Shown: positions 1-6,681, counted from the stretch's first letter. The stretch: 7,722 nucleotides of DNA from DASWVC01 sp036401335 (GCA_036401335.1 DASWVC010000090.1:1-7722); one strand, 5' to 3'. The notes: a model not told the origin generated them from the letters alone. Program-made: numbers and translations.

Positions 1-46
1 CGTCGGCTTCAAGCCATTCCAGGTTCAGGTCAGGGGGCTGGTTCAT
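1..46 (-). CDS. Glycogen debranching enzyme, N-terminal fragment (runs off the window)
   Basis: An ATG at 46-44 opens a frame that stays open to the window edge and gives 15 residues, MNQPPDLNLEWLEAD; the next codon begins with G. The string EWLEAD followed by Gly matches the start of bacterial glycogen debranching enzymes (amylo-alpha-1,6-glucosidase, GDE_N domain), which typically read EWL-x-x-(D/N)-GLGGFASGT. In that family the enzyme removes alpha-1,6 branches during glycogen breakdown in the cytoplasm. An in-frame TGA lies a short way upstream, so this ATG is the first available one. There is no clear Shine-Dalgarno sequence. It follows the PAP2 gene on the same strand after 129 nt. Only 15 residues are visible, so the family call is an inference from a short but characteristic motif. 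Confidence 0.5.
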   Translation of the reverse strand, partial: MNQPPDLNLEWLEAD

Positions 47-175
47 CAGCGCGGGGTTACAGGTCCCGGGGCATCAGCGTTCTACGCACCCTGCACCGGG
101 AGCAAGCGGCGCCGGGCACACTAGCCGGACAGACTGCCTGAGCGCCATCAGAATTTCTTCAAAGCCGTCCACCCG
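47..175. other. Intergenic spacer between PAP2 gene and debranching enzyme start
   Basis: These 129 bases hold no ORF of note. They presumably carry the end of the PAP2 transcript and perhaps a promoter for the debranching enzyme gene. No convincing -35/-10 pair or hairpin with a T-tract could be picked out by eye. Confidence 0.4.
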
Positions 176-862
176 TTAACCGGGCCCATCCTTTAACGCG
201 CGCAGCCCGGAACGGCGCAAGGTTTCCTCGGTCACCACGATGCAGAAAGTAAGCCAGACCGCTCCCGCCGCGTACCCGCCCACCACGTCGCTTACGTAAT
301 GAGCACCCAGGTAAATGCGGCTGAACCCGATCATCAGGACGAGGACGGCCAGCGCGGCCGCGGTGGTGCGGGGCGGGAAAGCAGCCGCCCGGATGAGCAC
401 GTAAACCAGAAAAAGGTACGTCACCAGGGAGCCCATTGCGTGCCCGCTTGGGAAACTCCAACCCGGCTCCATAACCCACGGTTCCGGCAACTGGGGACGG
501 AGCCGGCGAAAAATCCCTTTCAGAAAAACGTTCAGCACGCCCGCCCCGCCGAGCGCTGCCACCCAGCCCAGGAGCAGCGACCACCTTCGTCGAAGGATCA
601 ACCCGAGCACGACCGCAGCACCGAGGACAGCCAGGGTCGAGGCATTTCCAAAGAACGTAATTGCCTCAAACAAATGCACGGCCCACGGCGCATCATACTG
701 ATGAAAGAAGCGGGCCGCAGCCGAATCGAAACGCGCCAGTGAAGCCTGCTCGCCAACCTCGTCGGCGAGGTACACGAAAAGTGCGCCGGCCAGGGCCATC
801 ACAAACAAGCCGGCCAGCAGGGTAGCACTGAGCCACTCGCGCGGGTGACGTAATGGTTTCAA
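176..862 (-). CDS. PAP2-superfamily membrane phosphatase
   Basis: This 228-aa protein carries the three-part signature of the PAP2 / acid phosphatase family: K115-x6-R122-P123, then P138-S-G-H141, then S181-R-x5-H188-x3-D192. H188 would be the nucleophile, H141 the acid/base residue, and Lys/Arg the phosphate-binding residues. About six hydrophobic stretches (roughly 11-32, 68-90, 95-113, 143-160, 166-181, 193-211) indicate an inner-membrane protein. Family members dephosphorylate lipid phosphates such as phosphatidic acid, phosphatidylglycerophosphate or undecaprenyl pyrophosphate; which one applies here cannot be read from sequence. The start is TTG at 862, since the next ATG (799) would lose half of the first membrane helix. 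An AGGGTGG stretch lies upstream. Only 2 nt separate it from the stop of the chagasin-like gene, so it is very likely the last gene of a three-gene operon. Confidence 0.93.
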   Translation of the reverse strand: MKPLRHPREWLSATLLAGLFVMALAGALFVYLADEVGEQASLARFDSAAARFFHQYDAPWAVHLFEAITFFGNASTLAVLGAAVVLGLILRRRWSLLLGWVAALGGAGVLNVFLKGIFRRLRPQLPEPWVMEPGWSFPSGHAMGSLVTYLFLVYVLIRAAAFPPRTTAAALAVLVLMIGFSRIYLGAHYVSDVVGGYAAGAVWLTFCIVVTEETLRRSGLRALKDGPG

Positions 863-864
863 GC

Positions 865-1293
865 CTAACCACCCTGGACTACAACCATCAAAACGTACGC
901 CCGTACCGGCGGAACATGCGGCTCGAAAGGACGGGAGTAGCCCAGCTTCAACGCGGTGCTCCCGGCCCGCCTGGCCGTGAAAACGAATACAGCCGTGCCG
1001 CCTCGGCCCAGGGCCGACGACCGGCTCTCCAGGTAGGTATTGGAGGTCAGTTCAAGGCACCGGCCCGTGCCCGATTGCACGCTCCAGTGGTAACCCGTGG
1101 TGGCATTGGCAGCGAGCCGCACGGCCAAGGTTTGTCCGTTCCGGAGGTGCACGGTCCGGCCAGTCGCGTCATCCGCCACGGTGACCCCCGAAGGGGGAGT
1201 GTTCGTCTGCGCACGGACAGAAAGACTCGTAAAGAAGGCAGCCAAAAGCGTCACCGCAAACACCCGGCCGCGCTGACGGGTCATGGAACACAT
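865..1293 (-). CDS. Chagasin-family (I42) secreted cysteine-protease inhibitor
   Basis: The product is about 142 aa. An N-terminal signal peptide (Arg-rich start, hydrophobic core AVTLLAAFFTSL, possible cleavage after VRA) indicates export. The mature part has the three inhibitory-loop signatures of chagasin in the right order: NATTGYHW (family NPTTGY/F), GRGG (family GxGG) and SRPFEP (family RPW/F). Known members block papain-like C1 proteases through these loops on an immunoglobulin-like fold. Three in-frame ATGs lie close together at 1302, 1293 and 1284. The one at 1293 is chosen because an AAGGA sequence lies at normal spacing ahead of it; starting at 1302 would add three residues (MHP). 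The gene sits just after the aldo/keto reductase stop and 2 nt before the PAP2 start, so co-transcription is likely. No C1 protease is visible in the window, so the target is unknown and may be foreign. Confidence 0.87.
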   Translation of the reverse strand: MCSMTRQRGRVFAVTLLAAFFTSLSVRAQTNTPPSGVTVADDATGRTVHLRNGQTLAVRLAANATTGYHWSVQSGTGRCLELTSNTYLESRSSALGRGGTAVFVFTARRAGSTALKLGYSRPFEPHVPPVRAYVLMVVVQGG

Positions 1294-1316
1294 CGGATGC
1301 ATCCTTCGGAATCGGT

Positions 1317-2315
1317 TTACTTTCGCTCGCTGTCCAGCAACGCCATCGCATGCGAATCGTAACGGTCACCCGCAGCGGCGCCGGGAGGCACCGCTGCTTC
1401 GATCCCGGCCAGATCCTCCGGCGTGAGCTGCACCTCGAGTGCACCCAACGTCTCGGACAGTTGTTCACGCCGGCGCGCCCCCACCACCGGCACGATGTCA
1501 TCGCCCCGGGAGAGCACCCAGGCAATCGCCGCCTGCACGGTCGTTATTCCTTTGGCGGTCGCAACCGCACCAAGCGCCTCGGCCAGCGCCAGGTTGCGGT
1601 CAAGGTTCTCGCCGGTAAAGCGCGGGCTGCGGGCCCGGAACTCCGTCGGACCGGCCGCACGTTCTTTTGTCCAGTGACCGCTCAGCAGGCCTCGGGATAA
1701 CACGCCGTAAACCGTAAGGCCGATCCCGAGTTCCCGGCACACCGGCAGGATCTCGGGCTCGATCCCTCGCGAAAGCAGTGAATATTCAATCTGCAGGTCA
1801 ATGATGGGGTGCACGGCCTGGGCGCGCCGCAGTGAACCGGCGCCGGCTTCAGAAAGGCCGATGTGACGCACGTAACCCGCTTGCACCAGTTCGGCAATCG
1901 TTCCCACGGTATCCTCGATCGGCACCGCCGGATCGACCCGGGCCGGGCGGTAAATGTCGACCCGGTCGGTTCCGAGCCGGCGCAACGTGTAGGCAAGGGA
2001 AGTCTTGACGGCAGTAGGCCGCGCGTCGAACCCGACAAAAGCGCCGTCCGGGGCCCGTTGCGCCCCAAACTTCACGCTAAGCACCACCTGATCACGGGCC
2101 CGTCCGCGCAACGCGTCACGCAACAGCAATTCGTTGTGCCCCATGCCGTAGAAATCACCCGTGTCGAGCAACGTGATGCCTGCATCCAGGGCGGCATGAA
2201 CGGTGGCGATGCTTTCCGCTTCATCGGCCGGTCCGTAAAAGTCGGACATCCCCATGCAGCCGAGGCCAAGGGCAGAGACACGAAGGCCGGACGTGGCGAA
2301 AGTACGCTCGAACAT
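1317..2315 (-). CDS. Aldo/keto reductase with Ala at the usual catalytic His position
   Basis: This 332-aa protein is full length for an aldo/keto reductase and folds as a (beta/alpha)8 barrel that uses NADPH. The opening LGLGCMGMSDFYG, the LLDTGDFYGMGHNE block (D51 and Y56 of the catalytic tetrad), VKFG (K82) and the C-terminal cofactor region VVGARRREQLSE (276-287) are all present. The fourth tetrad residue, normally His in a YxxHRxD context, is Ala at position 125 (YRPARVDP). A subfamily of bacterial reductases carries this YRPAR sequence, so the change is probably ancestral rather than damage; this is from memory of the family. Substrate is unknown. The start ATG at 2315 aligns with the family N-terminus (TxGLxVSxLGLGCM), though no good Shine-Dalgarno is seen. 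It is the first gene of the operon with the chagasin-like and PAP2 genes. Confidence 0.94.
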   Translation of the reverse strand: MFERTFATSGLRVSALGLGCMGMSDFYGPADEAESIATVHAALDAGITLLDTGDFYGMGHNELLLRDALRGRARDQVVLSVKFGAQRAPDGAFVGFDARPTAVKTSLAYTLRRLGTDRVDIYRPARVDPAVPIEDTVGTIAELVQAGYVRHIGLSEAGAGSLRRAQAVHPIIDLQIEYSLLSRGIEPEILPVCRELGIGLTVYGVLSRGLLSGHWTKERAAGPTEFRARSPRFTGENLDRNLALAEALGAVATAKGITTVQAAIAWVLSRGDDIVPVVGARRREQLSETLGALEVQLTPEDLAGIEAAVPPGAAAGDRYDSHAMALLDSERK

Positions 2316-2451
2316 GTTGGGCCCAAACTGCCTTACCGCCTGTGCGGGCGCAAACGTTAGAATGCGACGACGCCGCCCGCTTGCCCTGGAAGCTCACGGG
2401 CTTTGGCGCCGACCGATCCGGCCCCGTCCGGGGATCCTCGTTTACCGCGGG
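2316..2451. other. Intergenic region ahead of the aldo/keto reductase gene
   Basis: These 136 bases separate the end of the TIGR03118-family gene from the start of the aldo/keto reductase. They should hold the promoter of the three-gene operon. A GC-rich imperfect hairpin (CCCC-GTCC-GGGG, flanked by GATC on each side) lies near 2414-2436 and could help end the upstream transcript, but it has no T-tract. No clear sigma-70 promoter was recognised. Confidence 0.3.
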
Positions 2452-3609
2452 CTACTGGTCGCTGCCCTGAATTAGATCTTCCGCGGCCGGACTCAACGTT
2501 CCAAAAAGGCCACCTGCCTCGCCGTTTACCCCGGCCGTGAAAAAAAGAACGTTGGCCGGCCCTGACGGCTGCACGGATGCTGTGGCGGGAGCAGGGGCAG
2601 TCCCGGACCCGAAAGAAATGCCCCAAAGGCCTTGAATCTGGACAGCGTTCTCCCCCTTACCATGCAACTTCCCCGCGAACCGTCCGGTTACGGGATCAAA
2701 GATCAGGATTTCACCGCTGCCAAACTGGCCGACCAGCAGTTTGTGGCTGGCAGAACCGAAATCGCCCGGCGCCTGTGCCAAGCCCCACGGCGCGTTGAAC
2801 CAGGCGCCCCCCTCGAGCCGGCAAAGCAAGCAACCGTCCGGTGAGAACACGTCAACGACCCCAAGGCCTGGCCCGTCGACCTCATCGTGCTTCGCTTCAT
2901 CCTGCTTTGCGAACGCGACGTAGAGGTTTCCGCCGATGTTCTGCACGTTGAAAGGAGCAAACCCTTGCGGAAGGCGCGAATCCACAAACGACCAGGGATA
3001 AAACCAGACCTGCTGAAAATGGGTGTCGTAAACCTTGACCTTTCCTTGCCTGAAATCCGCCACATAAAGGTACCGGCTTTCACCCTTCTGGGCAATGGTA
3101 GCGCCTTTCAGGACCGACTGTGCTGACCCGGGAACCTTGGTGATCGCCGTTGTTGAATTGGCGGCCGGCACATCTGGGTTCCATCCGGAAACTGATCCGT
3201 CTTCGGCCACGAAAAGAAAGAGCGCTGGCTTGTCCGGTTGCAGGGCGAAATCCTGGCTCCCATTAAACACGATGCCAGTCGGGTTACCCGGCGAAGCTCC
3301 CGGTGAACCCGGTATGGTCACCACAAGGGGCACCGTTTCGCCGCCCCCATTGTAAAGGGTCGAAGTGCCGGTTCCGTTATTGGCGATCCACCAGGGGCCG
3401 TTGGTGCTTCTCGCCAGGCCCCATGGGTTGACCAGGTTGGCGTCCGTCTTTGTTGCCGTTAGCCCCGGCGCATCACCCCCCTTGATTAAGTTAGTCTGCT
3501 CGTATTGCTGAGCAAAGGAAGCTGCAGGCCAAAGTAATGCACACACGGACAAAAGGACGCAAGCGTTGCGCCCGGAAGAATACAGGTTAAGACCGCCGCT
3601 GTTTTTCAT
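2452..3609 (-). CDS. Secreted TIGR03118-family protein (predicted beta-propeller)
   Basis: From the ATG at 3609 the product is 385 aa with a signal peptide: hydrophobic core ACVLLSVCALLWPAASFA, cleavage probably after residue 33, leaving QQYEQTNL at the mature N-terminus. The NLVNPWGLA block at about 59-67, the paired later block APWGLA, and repeated strand-like units (LYVADFRQGKVKVYD, LLVGQFGSGEILIFD) are characteristic of TIGR03118 proteins, which resemble NHL/SMP-30-type propellers. Their biochemical function is not established. An in-frame GTG at 3636 would add nine residues ahead of the Lys of the signal peptide; ATG 3609 gives the more normal signal sequence. Neither start has a clear Shine-Dalgarno. 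It is a single gene between two spacers. C-terminal residues end in DLIQGSDQ with no PEP-CTERM or other sorting tail, so the protein is probably periplasmic or released. Confidence 0.85.
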   Translation of the reverse strand: MKNSGGLNLYSSGRNACVLLSVCALLWPAASFAQQYEQTNLIKGGDAPGLTATKTDANLVNPWGLARSTNGPWWIANNGTGTSTLYNGGGETVPLVVTIPGSPGASPGNPTGIVFNGSQDFALQPDKPALFLFVAEDGSVSGWNPDVPAANSTTAITKVPGSAQSVLKGATIAQKGESRYLYVADFRQGKVKVYDTHFQQVWFYPWSFVDSRLPQGFAPFNVQNIGGNLYVAFAKQDEAKHDEVDGPGLGVVDVFSPDGCLLCRLEGGAWFNAPWGLAQAPGDFGSASHKLLVGQFGSGEILIFDPVTGRFAGKLHGKGENAVQIQGLWGISFGSGTAPAPATASVQPSGPANVLFFTAGVNGEAGGLFGTLSPAAEDLIQGSDQ

Positions 3610-3715
3610 AGGGGAAAAATCCGTTTTTACCGACACGGGAGGGACGAGATGCGAGGATGGTTAGTTTCCGACGGCGGCAACCTAGGCAGGCCCCCATTGC
3701 GGACCAACGGAGAAT

Positions 3716-3733
3716 CGTAACGGATCTGTTACG
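3716..3733. promoter_or_regulatory. Inverted repeat CGTAAC-6-GTTACG ahead of the TIGR03118-family gene
   Basis: A perfect 6-bp inverted repeat (CGTAAC at 3716-3721, GTTACG at 3728-3733) with a 6-base centre lies about 107 bp upstream of the ATG at 3609. Its symmetry and position would fit a regulator binding site or a second transcript-ending stem. Arms of this length can occur by chance, so the role is inference only. Confidence 0.25.
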
Positions 3734-3753
3734 TTCCGTGATGGTTGGACCCA

Positions 3754-3781
3754 GATTCGTACCGGTTGATAACGGCGAATC
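3754..3781 (-). terminator. Stem-loop just after the LmeA-like gene
   Basis: GATTCG at 3754-3759 pairs with CGAATC at 3776-3781, and CCG/CGG pairing continues inside the loop. It lies 8 nt past the TAG stop at 3790 on the minus strand, the normal place for a transcript end. No run of T follows, so if it ends transcription it is either inefficient or Rho-assisted, or it simply protects the 3' end. Confidence 0.35.
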
Positions 3782-3789
3782 CCTGCCCA

Positions 3790-4620
3790 CTAACTTCCGA
3801 ATACTGCCCTTACCTCCAAAAAGCGGCCGAATCCTAACTGCACGTCCTGCAAGCGAATGTTCCCGAGCGAAATCGCCATGAGCGGCACCTTCAGGTCGTC
3901 TAAACGTTCAAGGTACGGTCCGAGAAAGTTACTGATCAGTGTGCCCATCGGGCCCTCACCTTCACAGGACAGCTTTAGAATTCTTGCGTTTAACTCGTTA
4001 TCGACCTGCACCTGGCCTTTCACCTGGACGGTTGCGCGCATAAAAAGCTTTTTCGCCGTTAAACGGACGGCCATGGCCAGTGAGCGCTGATCAATCGGTT
4101 CGAGCTCAAGCGTCACTTTCTCCACCACAACGCCCTGCCTTGCCGCCACCGCTTTGGCCTGCGCTAACAACAATGCCTCGAGGCCTTCATGGCTGATCTT
4201 TACTTCAACGTCGCCTCTTCCAGCTGCCACCAGCAACAGCAGCAGGCGGCCTTCTTTGTCCCGATCGTAATCGAACCGAACGTCGGCAGCCATGAGATCA
4301 AGGTGAACCTCAGTTTCTTGCACGCGGATGGTGTGCCCTGAAATTTCTAACTTCAGCGCACGCAAGGCCGGACGGCGTTGCCCGATGCCAGCGGGCTTGG
4401 GAGGAATTCGTTCAACCTCAAGTTTCGCTCCACTCAGGCCAATGCAGAAGCGGTCCACGGCAGGGTAGTTCCCGCCTTCAATGCGCACCGACAGGTTTTC
4501 GTTGGGCGCAAGCGTGAAAAACCGTTGCAAGGAAGTCCGCAACGAGGATGCCATTTCCAATGCGCTTCGCGGCAAATCGTCACCTTCAAGGTAAAACATG
4601 GTCACTTGGCTCCCCGTCAT
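3790..4620 (-). CDS. LmeA/DUF2993-like protein of unknown function
   Basis: The product is 276 aa. The pattern of alternating amphipathic strands, the segment LSCEGEGPMGTLISNFLGPYLERLDDLKVPLMAISLGNIRLQDVQL read in pieces at about 217-262, and the repeated LxL-type strands resemble DUF2993/LmeA proteins, a TULIP-like fold that binds lipids in the cell envelope. The assignment is by general resemblance and is not certain. Unlike most LmeA proteins there is no signal peptide or membrane anchor (start MTGSQVTMFYLEGDD), so the protein looks cytoplasmic. The ATG at 4620 overlaps the toxin stop as ATGA, pointing to translational coupling; an alternative ATG at 4599 would remove seven residues. Stem-loops follow the gene. 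Being coupled to a RES toxin suggests co-expression, but nothing in the sequence shows a functional link. Confidence 0.75.
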   Translation of the reverse strand: MTGSQVTMFYLEGDDLPRSALEMASSLRTSLQRFFTLAPNENLSVRIEGGNYPAVDRFCIGLSGAKLEVERIPPKPAGIGQRRPALRALKLEISGHTIRVQETEVHLDLMAADVRFDYDRDKEGRLLLLLVAAGRGDVEVKISHEGLEALLLAQAKAVAARQGVVVEKVTLELEPIDQRSLAMAVRLTAKKLFMRATVQVKGQVQVDNELNARILKLSCEGEGPMGTLISNFLGPYLERLDDLKVPLMAISLGNIRLQDVQLGFGRFLEVRAVFGS

Positions 4621-5216
4621 ACCCCTGCCACGTCATACCGGTCCAGGACGCGGTAAAGCTCGGGGTGGTTGATCAGCGGCGTTTTTTCTACGGCCCGCAG
4701 CCGTGGTTCCGTGTTGCTGTCGCCGAACACGGCGTAGTTGACCTTCGCGGGATTGTGCCGTGAATGGTAGGCAAGCCCCTGCGGTTTATCCGGATGCCGC
4801 ATAAATGCGATTGCCCACCGGCGCGCAATGACGTAATCCGTTGACGTACAAAGGTTGCCGTCGGTGCCGGCCCGGCTCAAACCTTCGCCGGTAAGGTTGA
4901 CGATCAGGAACGGCGCAATTGCCTCCAGTTCATAAACGTCGTAGTGCGCCAGATCCCGAAGGTCCACGGCCCGGGGCGCGGACGGGTTTTCGATCCAACG
5001 GTCGCCAAACACTTCGATAGCCGCCGTCTCAAAATCCTCCCCGGCGTAACAGACGCCCCAAGGTGCCGCCGGATCATCGAAACGGTGAATGCCTTGGCGA
5101 GACCAATGAATCGGGTCGGGGAATTTTCGGTGCGAAATCCTGACCATCCGCGACGGGCTGCGGGTGAGGAACAAAGGCCGCTGATGAAGGTCCGGGGGCG
5201 GGTCAGTAAGCGCCAT
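4617..5216 (-). CDS. RES-domain toxin of a type II toxin-antitoxin pair
   Basis: From the ATG at 5216 the product is 199 aa. The RES fold signature is present: R26 (MVRIS), R45 in HRFDDP, Y58 in GVCYAGEDFETAAIEVFGD with E68, and S152 in AYHSRHNP. Characterised relatives destroy NAD+ (MbcT as an NAD+ phosphorylase; other Res toxins as NAD+-degrading enzymes) or ADP-ribosylate a host target (ParT acting on phosphoribosyl pyrophosphate synthetase). This one would act in the cytoplasm if released from its antitoxin. The frame is open up to 5312, but starting there would overlap the antitoxin gene by 110 nt; ATG 5216 gives a 14-nt overlap and the usual short PPPDL leader seen before RES domains. 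ATG 5147 would start directly at the domain. The upstream gene is a matching antitoxin, which supports the call strongly. Confidence 0.87.
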   Translation of the reverse strand: MALTDPPPDLHQRPLFLTRSPSRMVRISHRKFPDPIHWSRQGIHRFDDPAAPWGVCYAGEDFETAAIEVFGDRWIENPSAPRAVDLRDLAHYDVYELEAIAPFLIVNLTGEGLSRAGTDGNLCTSTDYVIARRWAIAFMRHPDKPQGLAYHSRHNPAKVNYAVFGDSNTEPRLRAVEKTPLINHPELYRVLDRYDVAGV

Positions 5217-5778
5217 GACGGTCGTGGCGTCCCGCTGCAGCCATGGCCTGCTCGACCTTGCCTTCCCGAAGCAGATCCAAGGGCCGGCGTCCCGCCAGCG
5301 AATGGCGTTCACTCAAGAAAAAGATCATGGCCCCGAAACCGGCGTCGCCCGGAAGGCGGGCAAGGCACTCACGGACCCCCGGGAGCACTCCACGTTCCTG
5401 GAACTGCCAGACCGGGTAACGCCACTTTCCCGTGCTTGTCCGCCAGGCCACCAGAGCCCGTTCGCGCCGTTGGTAATCCACTGACTGCCGTTTGCGAAGG
5501 CCCAGCAGGTCGGCAACCTCGTCCGACGACAAGGAACCACCCTCAGCCTGTTCCAGTTGCTTGCGGGCCAGCACGCCGCGGGCCAGCACGCGCGCTTTGG
5601 CAGCTTGTTCTTCAGAGACTTGCGGGGCTTCAAAACTGTCGATAACGGAACGCAAAAACTCGTCCACCGGAACACCTTCAGGGCGGAACTCCTCAAGGGC
5701 TTGGTGGGCGCGGTGCACCGCCTGTTGCATTCCAATCACAGCAAAAAGGTAAAGCAAATCCGCAGAGCAATCAAGCAC
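5203..5778 (-). CDS. Antitoxin with helix-turn-helix and DUF2384-like toxin-binding region
   Basis: Counted from the GTG at 5778 the product is 191 aa. A helix-turn-helix-like segment lies at about 83-125 (LSSDEVADLLGLRKRQSVDYQ then YPVWQF), followed by a C-terminal region at about 131-183 with FFLSERHSLAGRRPLDLLREG, which is the pattern of the MbcA/ParS/Xre toxin-binding domain (DUF2384). Residues 17-80 form a helical N-terminal extension. In known pairs the antitoxin sits upstream of the RES toxin, inserts its C-terminus into the toxin active site and represses its own promoter; the arrangement here is the same. The start is uncertain: GTG 5778 lies 27 nt after the msrQ stop with GAAGG ahead of it, while ATG 5730 gives 175 aa starting MQQAVHRAHQ. 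No separate promoter is evident if the gene starts at 5778, so it may be read from the msrQ transcript. Confidence 0.84.
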   Translation of the reverse strand: MLDCSADLLYLFAVIGMQQAVHRAHQALEEFRPEGVPVDEFLRSVIDSFEAPQVSEEQAAKARVLARGVLARKQLEQAEGGSLSSDEVADLLGLRKRQSVDYQRRERALVAWRTSTGKWRYPVWQFQERGVLPGVRECLARLPGDAGFGAMIFFLSERHSLAGRRPLDLLREGKVEQAMAAAGRHDRHGAY

Positions 5779-5805
5779 TGCCTTCTGGCCCTCAGCTCAA
5801 CGCAG

Positions 5806-6465
5806 CTACTTGACCTGTTTGCCAAGGCTCCCTTTCATCGCAACCGCCGTTGCGGGCGCACCCTTGGCCTTGTTGAACAGGTGCTTTTTAGTTAACCGGG
5901 CCAGCTCGAGACCGACCAGAGCAAAAAACAGCCAGCGTGCGATGTACCAGTGGCCTTTGCCGGCAATGGACTGGTGGTAAATCAGCACGGCCGCCGCCAC
6001 ATAGGCCAGGCGGTGCAGACGCTTCCACTTTTTGCCAAGTTTGCGCATCGACCAGTTATTGCTGGTGGCGGCAAGGATGATGAGAATCGTCAATCCGGCC
6101 AGCCCGAACCAGATGAAAGGCTTCGCGAAGCTGCGCAGCACATCTTCCACGTCGCCCTGGTACAAGATGTGACACGTAAAATGCAGCAGACCGTAAATGC
6201 AGGCGGATACTCCGATGTAACGTCGATGACGGTTCAGCGCGTTGACGATCCGCGATTGCGCAAAAAGCACGCGCAACGGCGTCAAGGCGAGCACCGCGCC
6301 CAGCGTCCAGATCGCGATTTCGCCGGTCACGTGCAATAACCGGTCTAGCGGATCGGCGCCGAGGTCGCCGGTAAACGCCGGAACCACCAGCAGCCATATT
6401 CCCATGCCGATCAGCACGGCAAGAGCGAATGCTTTGTGCGCGAGGATTTTTAGTGCAACGTCCAT
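5806..6465 (-). CDS. msrQ: MsrQ-like haem-binding membrane protein (YedZ family)
   Basis: The 219-aa product matches MsrQ/YedZ in length. Hydrophobic helices lie at about 12-31, 45-66, 84-101, 116-134, 152-166 and 175-190. Histidines at the expected places for haem b binding are seen: H45 (LLHVTGE), H95 and H99 (GLLHFTCHI), H151 in the hallmark WKRLHRLAYV, and H164 (IYHQ). In Proteobacteria MsrQ passes electrons from the quinone pool or flavin reductase to MsrP, the periplasmic molybdenum enzyme that repairs oxidised methionine. The start ATG at 6465 has AAAGGGCAGG upstream. No msrP is in the window: the gene immediately upstream is a 65-aa unknown, and the genes downstream are a toxin-antitoxin pair. 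The gene symbol rests on motif and length only; another ferric-reductase-like (FRD) membrane protein is the alternative. Confidence 0.86.
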   Translation of the reverse strand: MDVALKILAHKAFALAVLIGMGIWLLVVPAFTGDLGADPLDRLLHVTGEIAIWTLGAVLALTPLRVLFAQSRIVNALNRHRRYIGVSACIYGLLHFTCHILYQGDVEDVLRSFAKPFIWFGLAGLTILIILAATSNNWSMRKLGKKWKRLHRLAYVAAAVLIYHQSIAGKGHWYIARWLFFALVGLELARLTKKHLFNKAKGAPATAVAMKGSLGKQVK

Positions 6466-6483
6466 CGGTACCTGCCCTTTGAA

Positions 6484-6681
6484 TCACGGTTTCGCGCACA
6501 GGTCCAACTCCGGAGCGGGCGCGATGGCGATCCTGTCGCATCCGAAGGCAAACTCGCGGCAAAACATTGGCTTTTCGAGGCGAGGGCCGGGTATAACCAT
6601 TCCCACACGGTGGTTTCGGGTTCGTGCATAAACAAAGGAGTTGAACGACGGAAAAAGCTCGGGATTAAGGTTACCCACCAT
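6484..6681 (-). CDS. Small hypothetical protein (65 aa) ahead of msrQ
   Basis: The frame gives 65 residues starting MVGNLNPELFPSFNSF and ending DLCAKP, with three cysteines and several prolines. No family was recognised; there is no signal peptide, membrane helix or known motif. Its reality is supported by a good AAGGAG ribosome binding site 8 nt before the ATG at 6681, the strongest in this half of the window, and by its stop lying only 18 nt before the msrQ start. It is short and could still be a chance frame in an msrQ leader. Confidence 0.42.
   Translation of the reverse strand: MVGNLNPELFPSFNSFVYARTRNHRVGMVIPGPRLEKPMFCREFAFGCDRIAIAPAPELDLCAKP

Noticed and set aside
853..1362. Plus-strand open frame of 169 codons
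   Set aside because: It is antisense to the chagasin-like gene, whose signal peptide and three loop motifs are clear; the plus-strand translation has no family features.
3609..3636. CCGT/ACGG mini-hairpin followed by ATTTTT near the start of the TIGR03118-family gene, as an attenuator
   Set aside because: The stem is only 4 bp and T-richness here may be chance; nothing else supports attenuation.
4944..5645. Plus-strand open frame of 233 codons across the toxin and antitoxin genes
   Set aside because: It lies antisense to two genes with clear domain motifs, has no recognisable domain and is rich in Arg, Pro and Gly, as expected of a high-GC shadow frame.
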